Shown: positions 1 through 7,619, numbered from the stretch's first letter. The stretch is DNA of 18,333 bases from JBGPEQ01 sp035518775 (GCA_035518775.1 DATIXH010000135.1:1-18333), one strand, 5' to 3'. Made by a program: numbers and translations. Notes: a model not told the origin generated them from the letters alone.

Positions 1-1
1 G

Positions 2-271
2 GTGCGGGCGATGGCGCTCGACTTCGCGGACAAGGGCGTGCGCGTGAACGCCATCGCACCCGGCTTCATCGAGACCGACCTGGCGCGCGCGATCGCCGCC
101 CAGGAGCCGGACCCGGAGGCGGCCATGCGCACGCGCCGCGCGATGCACGCCATCCCGCGCGCCGGCCAGCCGGAGGAGATCGGCGAGGCCGCCGCCTACC
201 TGGCCTCCGACGCGGCGAGCTTCATGACCGGGCAGTGCCTGACGCTGGATGGGGGGTATACGGTGCGGTGA
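2..271 (+). CDS. SDR-family oxidoreductase, C-terminal part only
   Basis: This is the 3' end of a short-chain dehydrogenase/reductase gene, truncated by the left edge; the reading frame is open to the edge, so the true start lies outside. The visible 89 residues match the end of classical SDRs: the segment NAIAPGFIETDLA follows the helix after the catalytic Tyr-Lys, then comes the substrate-loop region, a PEEIGEAAAYLASDAAS helix and the near-terminal LDGGYTVR strand. Classical SDRs use NAD(P)(H) to oxidise or reduce alcohols and ketones in the cytoplasm. The NAD-binding Gly motif and the catalytic Ser-Tyr-Lys are not in the window, so the substrate cannot be told. Codon use is strongly GC-rich, unlike the operon starting 16 nt after its stop. 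Family assignment is secure; the specific function is unknown. Confidence 0.9.
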   Translation: MRAMALDFADKGVRVNAIAPGFIETDLARAIAAQEPDPEAAMRTRRAMHAIPRAGQPEEIGEAAAYLASDAASFMTGQCLTLDGGYTVR

Positions 272-287
272 GATCGACTTCTTTAGA

Positions 288-1577
288 CTAGCGTGCGAGA
301 AGATCAAGCTCAAAGGTTTCGGCTATTCTATCCGGATCCGCGCCAGCCGCATCTGCTACATGTTGTGAAATCCAAGCTAGGCGACCGCTAATTTCCTCTG
401 CGACGTCGCGTTCATCGCTCACGCGCGAATACGGCCAATTTCCACGCTCCCAGGCGTCCGCGACACGCCCCAATATTGGAGCAATGTCGCCGTATCCATG
501 TTTTTTTGCATTCATTCCCGCGATCTGCATTTGCATGCATGCAGTTTGAAAGTTGCCACTCGGCTCTCGAGTTCCATCCGTGCCTCCGGTTCCTACATCG
601 GCAGTCTCGGCCGCAAAATCGGCTCTATAGCTAATCAGCAACTGCGCCCGATGTGGCTTAGTCAAATCTGAAGACGTCTTTATACCGCGAATCACATCCA
701 TAAACGCAAGCCGCGCCTTTTCCGCCTCACCATCGAGAACCAGCTTCAAACAGCGCTTCCAGTCGTGATGAAACGGCAGCGTAACATAGTCGCTCCGAGC
801 CATTGCGTGTCCAACTTCAAGCAGACAAAAATCGGCATCACGAAACAACCGCAAATCCCGTCTATCCGGCACGGCACTGCCGCCTTCGGGTCCGCTCATG
901 AGATCCCCATCGAGTAACCATAACCGCTGCGGTCTCACGCGTTGGTGAGAGGCATTCATAAAAACATGAAAGCCGCTACGCAATTTCGGCCCGACGAAAT
1001 TTTGGCTCGCTCCAAGTCTCGCCTCAACGTCGGCCAGCCCCAGCATGCCACTCAGTCCTTTGGCAACGATGTCGCTAATTTGAACATACTTCGAGAGTTG
1101 CGTCGGGTCGAAGGCTCTCGACAGATCGTCAATTAGAGAAAAAAAACTACGAGCATAGTCGTGAGTGACAGTTCGAAACAGCGCTACAAATAATCCAACA
1201 TCATCACCCACGTAGGGAAACGGCGACAAAATTGGCATGTCGCGGAACTCGATCATTTCCTCGCCAATGCTTTCGTGTACGTCCTTAAATACATCATTAC
1301 CAATATAAAATGGGAATCTCTTCCGCTCGTCATCGTAGAGAACACTCAGCGCGACGATCGCAAATGGCGCGAATTGGCGACTATATTCGCGCCTATTTCT
1401 CAAGAACATCCTTGTTAGCCGAAGACTGATGTAGGATCCCTGCGGCTCAAATTTTTGCGAAAGATAGGGTGTCGAACTTTCCGAGCTCAAAACTCGACCA
1501 TCATCGATCCGACCGAAATACTTTGGCTCCGTCTCTGCCGATCGCAGCCACCCAATGAACTTTTCACCCTCCCTCAT
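288..1577 (-). CDS. Protein of unknown family, third gene of CHAT protease operon
   Basis: I do not recognise this 429-residue protein. It is the last gene of a three-gene operon; its ATG overlaps the TGA of the CHAT protease gene as ATGA, and GGGAG lies 6 nt before the ATG, so the start is well supported. No signal peptide or clear membrane helix is seen. Residues about 70-155 alternate hydrophobic strands with helices (FAPFAIVALSVL, then GDDVGLFVALFRTV and a helical stretch to about 155). Residues about 195-330 look strand-rich (for example RLWLLDGDLMSG), with a helical insertion near 270-300. A Gly/Thr-rich, probably flexible stretch at about 326-341 precedes a helical C-terminus. The Gly/Thr-rich stretch could be a linker or a protease-accessible site, but nothing proves this. 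Operon position suggests a substrate, effector or partner of the CHAT protease. It is too long for, and not visibly like, a bacterial gasdermin. Codon use is less GC-rich than in flanking genes. Confidence 0.85.
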   Translation of the reverse strand: MREGEKFIGWLRSAETEPKYFGRIDDGRVLSSESSTPYLSQKFEPQGSYISLRLTRMFLRNRREYSRQFAPFAIVALSVLYDDERKRFPFYIGNDVFKDVHESIGEEMIEFRDMPILSPFPYVGDDVGLFVALFRTVTHDYARSFFSLIDDLSRAFDPTQLSKYVQISDIVAKGLSGMLGLADVEARLGASQNFVGPKLRSGFHVFMNASHQRVRPQRLWLLDGDLMSGPEGGSAVPDRRDLRLFRDADFCLLEVGHAMARSDYVTLPFHHDWKRCLKLVLDGEAEKARLAFMDVIRGIKTSSDLTKPHRAQLLISYRADFAAETADVGTGGTDGTREPSGNFQTACMQMQIAGMNAKKHGYGDIAPILGRVADAWERGNWPYSRVSDERDVAEEISGRLAWISQHVADAAGADPDRIAETFELDLLAR

Positions 1578-3241
1578 TGCATACTCCCATACTCACCTAC
1601 GCCCACCGGGGCACTGGGATAGAGTTCGGCCTGCATGTCGGCGTGAAAAATCAAAACCGAGGCCGCCCAACTCCTCTCGTACGGAAATTGTAGCTTTACC
1701 TCCCGGCGAGCACGCAAAAACGCCTGCTCAGCAAACGGGAAGGAACGCATGTAGGCCCGATAGAACTCTTCAGCGTGAACTTTTGCAGCTTCGTCATTTG
1801 CCGGCCACCGGAACCCAATTATGATAGGTATCTGGCTAGCCGCTAGAGAGTATACGACTCGCTCGCTCGCGCTTTGACAGCTGCTTAGATAGATCATCTG
1901 GGTTCCACGTGCCCAGCCCGCAAATTCGGCGAGCGCGACAGGTTCTATCCTATCAACGGGGTCCGGCGACGGAAGATAAATGAATGCTTTCTCGGCCACG
2001 TGGTCAAAGTCTGCCCAGGTATGGCCGGCGTAGTGGACGATGTCCCAACGCTGAGACCTCAAAGCATCGCGCACTGTTGCCTTGAATGATTTCTGCGGGT
2101 CCGCTTTGTCGAGCAATTTTACTCTGAACTGAACGCGCCGATCGGGGCCCGCTGCATCATCCCTGCCCAGATCCACTATAGATCGACACTCCTCGTCGAG
2201 GTGCCGCAATTTCTGGAGCCCACCCGGCGGCCCGCTGGCGACCCCAATCGTTGGTATGGCGCCACTGATATCCGACTTCACAACGAGGCATCTCAGTGTC
2301 TGGCGCTCAACATTGGGTAACTGCGCGATTTGCGACCATTGCTGCGCCCCATGTAGGCGCCTACAAAGAGGCGCATCAAGCATAAGAAACTGTGCCGCGT
2401 TGTCACCTCGCTCGACCATTGCCTCAAATAGGATCGGGTACCGCGCTTTATTGGTGCGAAACGTGAAAAAAATGTTGTCGCGGCTACCAGCAGCTCCCAG
2501 CGCCTGTTTGAGACAATCTCGAAATCTCGCGCTACGACAAAAGTCATTGTAGATGTCCTCACCGAGCTCTCTGAGCTTGTTCTCCCAAGAGCGGTAATCG
2601 TTTTTGTCATAGCCCGTGCGCAGCCGCTCCGCGTCTTCTATGAACCGATCTATGCGCGAAGGTTGGATATCTAGCAAGCCACTGTCGTGCATGCGGCCTT
2701 GCTTGTTGTGCCAGACGACCTCGAAACGAGTCTCTTCATGCAAATCTATTCGGACAAGTGATGGCCGAAATGTCCCCATGTCTGGACGCAGGGCCGGGGA
2801 CGTTGGAGAAGTCAACACGGCTTGAATAGCCGACCGAATCTCCTGTTCGAAATTCAGGTCGACGGAAACCACTTTGATTGGAGCTTCAATCGACAACAAC
2901 TGGTGACAAAGCACCCTATCCATTTCGCCGGTCGTTAGTAGGACACTCGGTGTTGCCATACGAAGCGACTTTGTGGCGAGTTTAACAAGACGAACGCCTG
3001 GCGGGCCACTTCGGGAAGCAGTTGCACTCACATCAACTGGCATCGAGATTTCCGCTATCATGAGGCCCACGGGTGTCCCGTCCTCAATGCGCTGGAGCAG
3101 CACTTCACGTCCTTCCGCTTCGCCGACGACTAGAATGACCTCCTGGCCTCGAGTCGCTGCGTGCGTCGATAGGATGTGCCGAACTTCCTCTCCAAGGTCT
3201 CGTTCATGCGTGACTACAAGGACTGGTCCCATGGCCTGCAT
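1574..3241 (-). CDS. Degenerate receiver domain fused to CHAT caspase-like protease
   Basis: This is a putative cytoplasmic cysteine protease of the CHAT family (clan CD, with caspases and separases), 555 residues from the chosen start. Residues 4-144 have receiver-domain pattern: strand PVLVVTHERD, then LMIAEISMP, SVLLTTG and IKVVSVDLNFEQEI. The acidic pair is replaced by His-Glu, the phospho-acceptor Asp by Glu64, and the lysine before the last helix is missing. A short strand-rich linker follows (about 160-200). The CHAT domain runs from about 215 to 540, with HYAGH (second His, about 407) and LSSCQSA (Cys about 455) as the expected catalytic dyad, followed by IIIGFRWPANDEAA and a final W-ASVLIF strand, all typical of the family. 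The ATG at 3241 is chosen because AGG lies 5 nt upstream and the receiver fold begins just after it; an upstream start at 3313 would add an unlikely tail. It overlaps the sensor gene by 38 nt. Family call is strong; regulation by contact with the sensor is inferred. Confidence 0.92.
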   Translation of the reverse strand: MQAMGPVLVVTHERDLGEEVRHILSTHAATRGQEVILVVGEAEGREVLLQRIEDGTPVGLMIAEISMPVDVSATASRSGPPGVRLVKLATKSLRMATPSVLLTTGEMDRVLCHQLLSIEAPIKVVSVDLNFEQEIRSAIQAVLTSPTSPALRPDMGTFRPSLVRIDLHEETRFEVVWHNKQGRMHDSGLLDIQPSRIDRFIEDAERLRTGYDKNDYRSWENKLRELGEDIYNDFCRSARFRDCLKQALGAAGSRDNIFFTFRTNKARYPILFEAMVERGDNAAQFLMLDAPLCRRLHGAQQWSQIAQLPNVERQTLRCLVVKSDISGAIPTIGVASGPPGGLQKLRHLDEECRSIVDLGRDDAAGPDRRVQFRVKLLDKADPQKSFKATVRDALRSQRWDIVHYAGHTWADFDHVAEKAFIYLPSPDPVDRIEPVALAEFAGWARGTQMIYLSSCQSASERVVYSLAASQIPIIIGFRWPANDEAAKVHAEEFYRAYMRSFPFAEQAFLRARREVKLQFPYERSWAASVLIFHADMQAELYPSAPVGVGEYGSMQ

Positions 3242-5666
3242 CCATACCTGGAAATACAAGGTTAAACATAATCGCTCCGTCATCGCGGTGCTGCACACTG
3301 AGCCCGCCGCCATGCTGCTTGGCTATTCTTTCGATGACGGCACGTCCCAACGCGAGTTCGTTCGCAATTTGGGCGGATCGCAGAGGCGCCCCGCCTTCCG
3401 GCCGCTTCTCTGTCCCTAGAAAGCCCTCGACCGTCAATTGCAGCATTGTCCCTAGGCCGGATGCCCTAAGCTCTATTGGGCGTTCGGAAGGCGCAAATCG
3501 AACGACGAAAGCCACGATCGTCTGAATACAAAATGATATCTGATATGGGTCTCCCAGCAGCGGCGGCAAGTCGTCTGAAAGAACCACGCGCACACCTTTG
3601 GTTTCCGCACTCGGAAACTCGGACAGCGCCTCCTCAACCAGACACTCGATACGGCATGAAACGCGAGCCGGTTCAGGCAAATCGGTGGAAAAGCTGAACC
3701 GATCGGATCCGACTCGCAACTTGTGCAGCTGGCGAATAGTCTTATCCAGCAACTCCATAACCTCGCCGCGCCGCGGCTCAGCCATCTCATCAGCCACCCG
3801 ATGCATCAATCGCTGCACCCACGTGAATACCAAAGATAGCGGCGTTCGGGTTTGAGCTGCCAATTCGGCGGCTATTTGTGCTAGATCCTCGTTGATCGCA
3901 AGACGCTCTAGCGGCTCCAATGTGCGCGCGATCAGAAAGTGCCTCGCAAACACAGATGGAAGGCGAAATCCCGAAAGAAGAACGCGTACGGGCACGCCAT
4001 CTGCGCGGCAGAGGTCAACCGCTTCTTCACTTGAAGTCCCTTCGATTTGGAGGAACTCGTTGGCCAGGCTTGGATCGGCAAAAAATTGCACAATGAGTCG
4101 ATTCTGCAAAGATCCAGAGGCGACGCCGAGAAGTATTTCGGCCGCGCGATTTGCCCTCCGAATTCGGCCTTCTTTGTTAACAACAAATACTGCAGTAGAC
4201 GCATTGTCGAAGACTACGTCAAGCGCATGGTGTTTAAACATATTCTCGAGCGTGAGAGCTACATCTTGAATTATACTTTCCACTTCGCGGCAGTCATCCT
4301 TTGAAAAAGCATAGCGACGAGCATCTTCTATGTTCACTATCCACTGAATATTGCTCTCAATAAATACCGGGACACACATCTCAGACACAGTTTTGTCGTT
4401 ACTTTTGACGTAAATATTGCCAAACTCTTCATTGTTGTATACATCGTTGACAGCCAATGGACGACCGCTGTTATATACAAACCCCAGAAGGCCCTCAGAT
4501 AATCTTTGTGTATAGTGCGAAGGCAGTTCGTATCCATCAGCCGCTTTCACCTGGGTTTGCAATGCAAAGCGTTCGTGATGAAGGTCCACTCCAATGATCG
4601 CTACGTTGTGCCAGCCATAGTGCTTCACGAGCGCAGCAGCGATGATATGCGAGAGTTCGTCATTACTGGTGCTTGCTGAAATGTCACGGAGTAGCTCGTA
4701 TCGAAACTGCTGGTGTTCGAGTGCAATTCTATTCAAAGAGGCTCTGATAATGTCGACTATTGGAAGTCTACTCAGGATGCCACGATCTCTCTGATCGTAG
4801 AAATTTGGCCGATAACTAAATAGAGCGAGTGACGCCAGTAGCTTGGTTCCGGAAAAAATTGGAACACGGATGAACGATTTTACGCCTCGCGCGACAAGGC
4901 CTTTGGGATTTTTCGCTTCGGCTGCCAAGCCTTTGTCAAACAGGAATTCTTCTAAGTTTCGGACTATCCGAATCTCCGGCGACCTGATCCAATCCGACAG
5001 TTCCAGTGGAAGTGGATACCAATTGTAGAGTTTTTCAAGTCTTTCGCCTTCGTATCGCTCGAAGATTGGTCGGGCAAGTTGGTGATCCGCGCTGAACGTA
5101 CTCACGAACATCATGTCAAACGGCACGACTTTGGCGAGCTCGTCTGCAAGACTAGCGAGCAATCGACCAGCGCTCAGATCGTGCCTGGCACATCGCAGTA
5201 TGGCTTGCACTGCGTGGGTCGCTGTGATGTCGCGGATAATGCCTACCGTGCCAACAACAGTGTCCCCTTCATACAGCGGAATGCCCGCAATCAGTGCACG
5301 GATTTTTCGGCCGTCGCAGCGCTTGAAAGTAAGCGCGTAGTCGCCCGTCCGCCCGCGAATTCTACGATTGATTTCCTTTCGAAGTATTTTTACGTTGCGG
5401 TGGTCTGGAACAAGATTACCCATATATTGGCCTTCGAGACCGCTTCCAGACTCGAAGCCGAACATTTGATGAGCTTCAGGGTTCGCATATGTTATGCATG
5501 TTCGATTGTCCAAGCAGATAACTGCGACTGGCGCGCGATCGAACACCTCACGTTGCAAGTGGCGTGCGCGGAGTTGATCCCCGGCGCTCGACTTAGCGGG
5601 CGGTATCTCCGATACGCTGAGCAGTGGCACATCATTCTCGGAGTTACTTCGCGCGGTTGTTGTCAC
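3204..5666 (-). CDS. PAS-GAF-GAF-PAS sensor with degenerate histidine kinase core
   Basis: This large cytoplasmic sensor has no membrane helix. From the GTG at 5666 it is 820 residues: PAS about 35-152 (FDRAPVAVICLD to GTVGIIRDIT), GAF about 162-312, GAF about 319-477, a second PAS about 479-582 (FDNASTAVFVVN), a HisKA-like helical pair about 589-657 and an HATPase-like fold about 667-807. The kinase core looks dead. The H-box reads AAELAAQTRTPLSL with no His, the N-box helix (FCIQTIVAFVVRFAP) has no Asn, and the DxGxG motif is replaced by VEGFLG; only a G2-like LGRAVIERIAKQHGG remains. Known PAS and GAF domains bind haem, flavin, cyclic nucleotides or other small molecules; the ligand here is unknown. 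GTG at 5666 has GAGG 5 nt upstream. The frame extends to a TTG at 5765 without a ribosome site, and the first domain starts after either. It is the first gene of the operon. Confidence 0.9.
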   Translation of the reverse strand: MTTTARSNSENDVPLLSVSEIPPAKSSAGDQLRARHLQREVFDRAPVAVICLDNRTCITYANPEAHQMFGFESGSGLEGQYMGNLVPDHRNVKILRKEINRRIRGRTGDYALTFKRCDGRKIRALIAGIPLYEGDTVVGTVGIIRDITATHAVQAILRCARHDLSAGRLLASLADELAKVVPFDMMFVSTFSADHQLARPIFERYEGERLEKLYNWYPLPLELSDWIRSPEIRIVRNLEEFLFDKGLAAEAKNPKGLVARGVKSFIRVPIFSGTKLLASLALFSYRPNFYDQRDRGILSRLPIVDIIRASLNRIALEHQQFRYELLRDISASTSNDELSHIIAAALVKHYGWHNVAIIGVDLHHERFALQTQVKAADGYELPSHYTQRLSEGLLGFVYNSGRPLAVNDVYNNEEFGNIYVKSNDKTVSEMCVPVFIESNIQWIVNIEDARRYAFSKDDCREVESIIQDVALTLENMFKHHALDVVFDNASTAVFVVNKEGRIRRANRAAEILLGVASGSLQNRLIVQFFADPSLANEFLQIEGTSSEEAVDLCRADGVPVRVLLSGFRLPSVFARHFLIARTLEPLERLAINEDLAQIAAELAAQTRTPLSLVFTWVQRLMHRVADEMAEPRRGEVMELLDKTIRQLHKLRVGSDRFSFSTDLPEPARVSCRIECLVEEALSEFPSAETKGVRVVLSDDLPPLLGDPYQISFCIQTIVAFVVRFAPSERPIELRASGLGTMLQLTVEGFLGTEKRPEGGAPLRSAQIANELALGRAVIERIAKQHGGGLSVQHRDDGAIMFNLVFPGMDAGHGTSPCSHA

Positions 5667-5740
5667 ATGCGCCTCGTTTTCATGGTCATGTGGCACTCGG
5701 TGGCTGCTATCCGATTCAACTATAAAATCGCAAGCACTGT

Positions 5741-5760
5741 CTCCCCCAGTTTGGGGGGAG
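5741..5760 (-). promoter_or_regulatory. Hairpin in leader of the CHAT operon
   Basis: A perfect 7-bp inverted repeat (CTCCCCC / GGGGGAG, 6-nt loop) lies 75 nt upstream of the preferred GTG start of the sensor gene. A TATAGT box on the minus strand (5719-5724) lies between the hairpin and the start and could be a -10 element, but no matching -35 is found at normal spacing. The hairpin could be an operator or could end transcription arriving from the right. Function is unproven. Confidence 0.3.
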
Positions 5761-5812
5761 CACAATAAGTGAACGATGCCGCGGCTGGGAGCTAGACGAA
5801 AGGCGGGTTTGC

Positions 5813-6832
5813 ATGATCCTCGATGAGCAGCAGGTGCAGGAGTATCGCCGGCGAGGGTTCGTCCGCGTGGCCGGCTTCGTTTCCGCGGACCGCCTCGCGG
5901 CGTTCCGCGGCGAGGTCGACGGGATCGCGGCCGCGGCGGCGGCCGGCTTCGATCCGGCGCGCGCGGAGATGGAGCCGGGCCGGGGTGCTTCGGGCGAGGT
6001 CATCCGGCGGATCTATGAGCCGTGCGCGTACTACGCACCGTTCCGAGAATATTCGGAATCGCCGGCGATCCTCGATTCCGTGCAGCAGCTCATCGGCGGC
6101 GATCTCCTCCTCCACTACAGCAAGCTCAACATGAAGCCGGCCGAGGTCGGGTCCGTCGTCGAGTGGCACCAGGATCTGTCGTATTACCCGCTCACGAACC
6201 ACGATTCGCTGGCGGTCCTGATCTACCTCGACGACGCGGACGAGACCAACGGCTGCCTGCGCGTGCTGCCGGGACGGCATCGCGCCGCGCTCATGGATCA
6301 CACCCGGTCGGGCGTGTTCCAGGGCTGCATCACCGAGCCGGTCGACGAGACCGAGGCCGTGACCCTGCCGGGCAAGGCGGGCACCGCGATCCTCCTGGAC
6401 GCGATGACGCCGCACGCCTCGACGCAGAACCGCTCCGGACGGCAGCGCCGCACGCTGATCATCAGCTACCGGGCGGCGGACGCCTTTCCGATCCACATCG
6501 ACAACCGCACGGCGGCGACGGAGACCTACACGCGGCTCGTGCGCGGGACGCGGCCGCCGCAGGCGCGCTTCACGTTCAGCCGCTTCCCCATACCCGTCTA
6601 TGGCGCCAAGGAGGCGTCGCTCTACCAGCTTCAGGAGCGCTCGCGGCGCGACCGCGCGGCGGCGGGCGCGGATTCTCTGCGTGCTGACGGGCGCAGACCC
6701 CTCCCCTTTGATCCCCTCCCGCAAGGGGGGGGAAGAAGCCCAGCTAGCCCGGATTCCGCGCCGTCACCTTCCAGGAGCTGGAGTCCATCATCACGCCGTT
6801 GGGGCGCTGGTAGGGGGCGAGGGCGGACTTGA
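5813..6832 (+). CDS. Phytanoyl-CoA dioxygenase (PhyH) family protein
   Basis: This is a non-haem Fe(II)/2-oxoglutarate dioxygenase of the PhyH family, which hydroxylates (sometimes halogenates) small or acyl-linked substrates in the cytoplasm. Seen in the sequence: the N-terminal helix-strand EYRRRGFVRVAGFVS; the iron ligands in EWHQDLSYYP (His119, Asp121); the NGCLRVLPGRHR segment; the distal ligand in DAMTPHAS (His201); and basic residues 210-213 placed to bind 2-oxoglutarate. An AAGGCGGG element before the ATG supports the start. The fold seems complete by about residue 275. Beyond about 285 the frame runs through a low-complexity tail (DPLPQGGGRSP and Ser/Arg-rich) encoded by a palindromic repeat, and then 89 nt into the end of the convergent methyltransferase gene. 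The ancestral stop may have been lost. The substrate cannot be inferred. Confidence 0.9.
   Translation: MILDEQQVQEYRRRGFVRVAGFVSADRLAAFRGEVDGIAAAAAAGFDPARAEMEPGRGASGEVIRRIYEPCAYYAPFREYSESPAILDSVQQLIGGDLLLHYSKLNMKPAEVGSVVEWHQDLSYYPLTNHDSLAVLIYLDDADETNGCLRVLPGRHRAALMDHTRSGVFQGCITEPVDETEAVTLPGKAGTAILLDAMTPHASTQNRSGRQRRTLIISYRAADAFPIHIDNRTAATETYTRLVRGTRPPQARFTFSRFPIPVYGAKEASLYQLQERSRRDRAAAGADSLRADGRRPLPFDPLPQGGGRSPASPDSAPSPSRSWSPSSRRWGAGRGRGRT
6712..6733. terminator. GCAA-loop hairpin between convergent genes
   Basis: CCCCTCCC pairs with GGGGGGGG (one T-G wobble, plus a flanking T-A) around a GCAA tetraloop of the very stable GNRA type. It sits 11 nt beyond the methyltransferase stop and inside the extended 3' end of the PhyH frame. 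It is placed to end transcription of either gene and also resembles C-rich/G-rich dispersed palindromes common in GC-rich proteobacteria. No T-run follows on the plus strand. Confidence 0.5.
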
Positions 6833-7619
6833 GGGCGTTCGCGATCTCGTCGTGGCGCTCGGCGGCGAGCTGGCCGGCTTCGCGGTAGACCTCGCCGGCG
6901 GGGCCGATGGCGAGCTGGAAGGCGACGGCGTCGTCGAGGTCCTTGCCGACGAAGACCTCGGCGTCGACGCGCTCGAAGGCGATGTCGGTGTAGCCGGCGA
7001 TCTCCAGCTGCTTCGTCACGACGCCGGTGTCGGCCATGGAGAACGGGCCGGGGCCGCAGGTCTGCGCGGCCTCGCCGGGCGGCGGCAGGTAGCGCAGCAC
7101 GACCTGCTTCGGAAAGCCGAGCCAGGGATTGTCGTCGATCTTGCGCCAGACGATCATGGTCATGGTGCCGCCGGGCTTGAGGCTGGCGCGCATGTTGCGC
7201 AGGCCCGCCACCGGGTTCTCGAAGAACTGCGTGCCGAAGCGCGAGAAGCAGAAATCGTGCACGGGATCGAACGGATGGGTCTGCACGTCGGCTTCGAGGA
7301 AGGTGACGTTGGCGAGACCCGCCGCCTTGGCGTCGCGGCGGCCGTACGCGAGGAAGCCATCGCAGCAGTCGAGCGCGAGCACCGAGCCGGACGGGCCGAC
7401 CAGGCGCGCCAGCTGAATGGCGGTGTCGCCGAAGCCGCAGCCGGCGTCGACGACCGCATCGCCCGGGCGCACCGCGAGCGAGGGAAAGACCTTCGCGCTG
7501 TGCAGCGTGAGGCCGCCGACGAGGATGTGGCGCCAGCGCACGAACTTCGGCACCAGCACCTCGTTCCAGAACTCGACGTACTGGCTGCGCGGCTCGGCGG
7601 CGATAGCGGCGGTGCTCAT
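6744..7619 (-). CDS. Class I SAM-dependent methyltransferase
   Basis: This is a 291-residue cytoplasmic methyltransferase of the Rossmann class, using S-adenosylmethionine. Motif I is VVDAGCGFGD at about 57-65. The acidic residue closing strand 2 (VLALD, about 84) binds the ribose of SAM. FLEADVQTHPF follows as the strand-3/Asp motif, and the post-motif strand LKPGGTMTMIVW is typical of the UbiE/COQ5-like and Methyltransf_25 groups. The N-terminal helix (YVEFWNEVLVPKFVRWRHI) is like that of family members that methylate small molecules. The ATG at 7619 is chosen because AGGGGG lies 6 nt upstream; the frame extends 34 codons further without a better site. The substrate is unknown. It is transcribed divergently from the 324-residue gene at 7828 across an AT-rich gap. 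Confidence 0.88.
   Translation of the reverse strand: MSTAAIAAEPRSQYVEFWNEVLVPKFVRWRHILVGGLTLHSAKVFPSLAVRPGDAVVDAGCGFGDTAIQLARLVGPSGSVLALDCCDGFLAYGRRDAKAAGLANVTFLEADVQTHPFDPVHDFCFSRFGTQFFENPVAGLRNMRASLKPGGTMTMIVWRKIDDNPWLGFPKQVVLRYLPPPGEAAQTCGPGPFSMADTGVVTKQLEIAGYTDIAFERVDAEVFVGKDLDDAVAFQLAIGPAGEVYREAGQLAAERHDEIANALKSALAPYQRPNGVMMDSSSWKVTARNPG

Noticed and set aside
3204..3241. Ordinary two-component pair (sensor kinase and response regulator)
   Set aside because: The layout fits, but the phospho-acceptor His, the N-box Asn, and the receiver's acidic pair, acceptor Asp and Lys all appear to be missing, and the output is a protease domain.
288..3241. CRISPR-linked TPR-CHAT or CHAT-gasdermin system
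   Set aside because: There are no TPR repeats, no CRISPR array or effector in the window, and the third protein is longer than and unlike bacterial gasdermins.
5792..6724. Open frame of 310 codons opposite the PhyH gene
   Set aside because: It is antisense to a clear dioxygenase with intact iron ligands, and its composition is Arg-rich and featureless.
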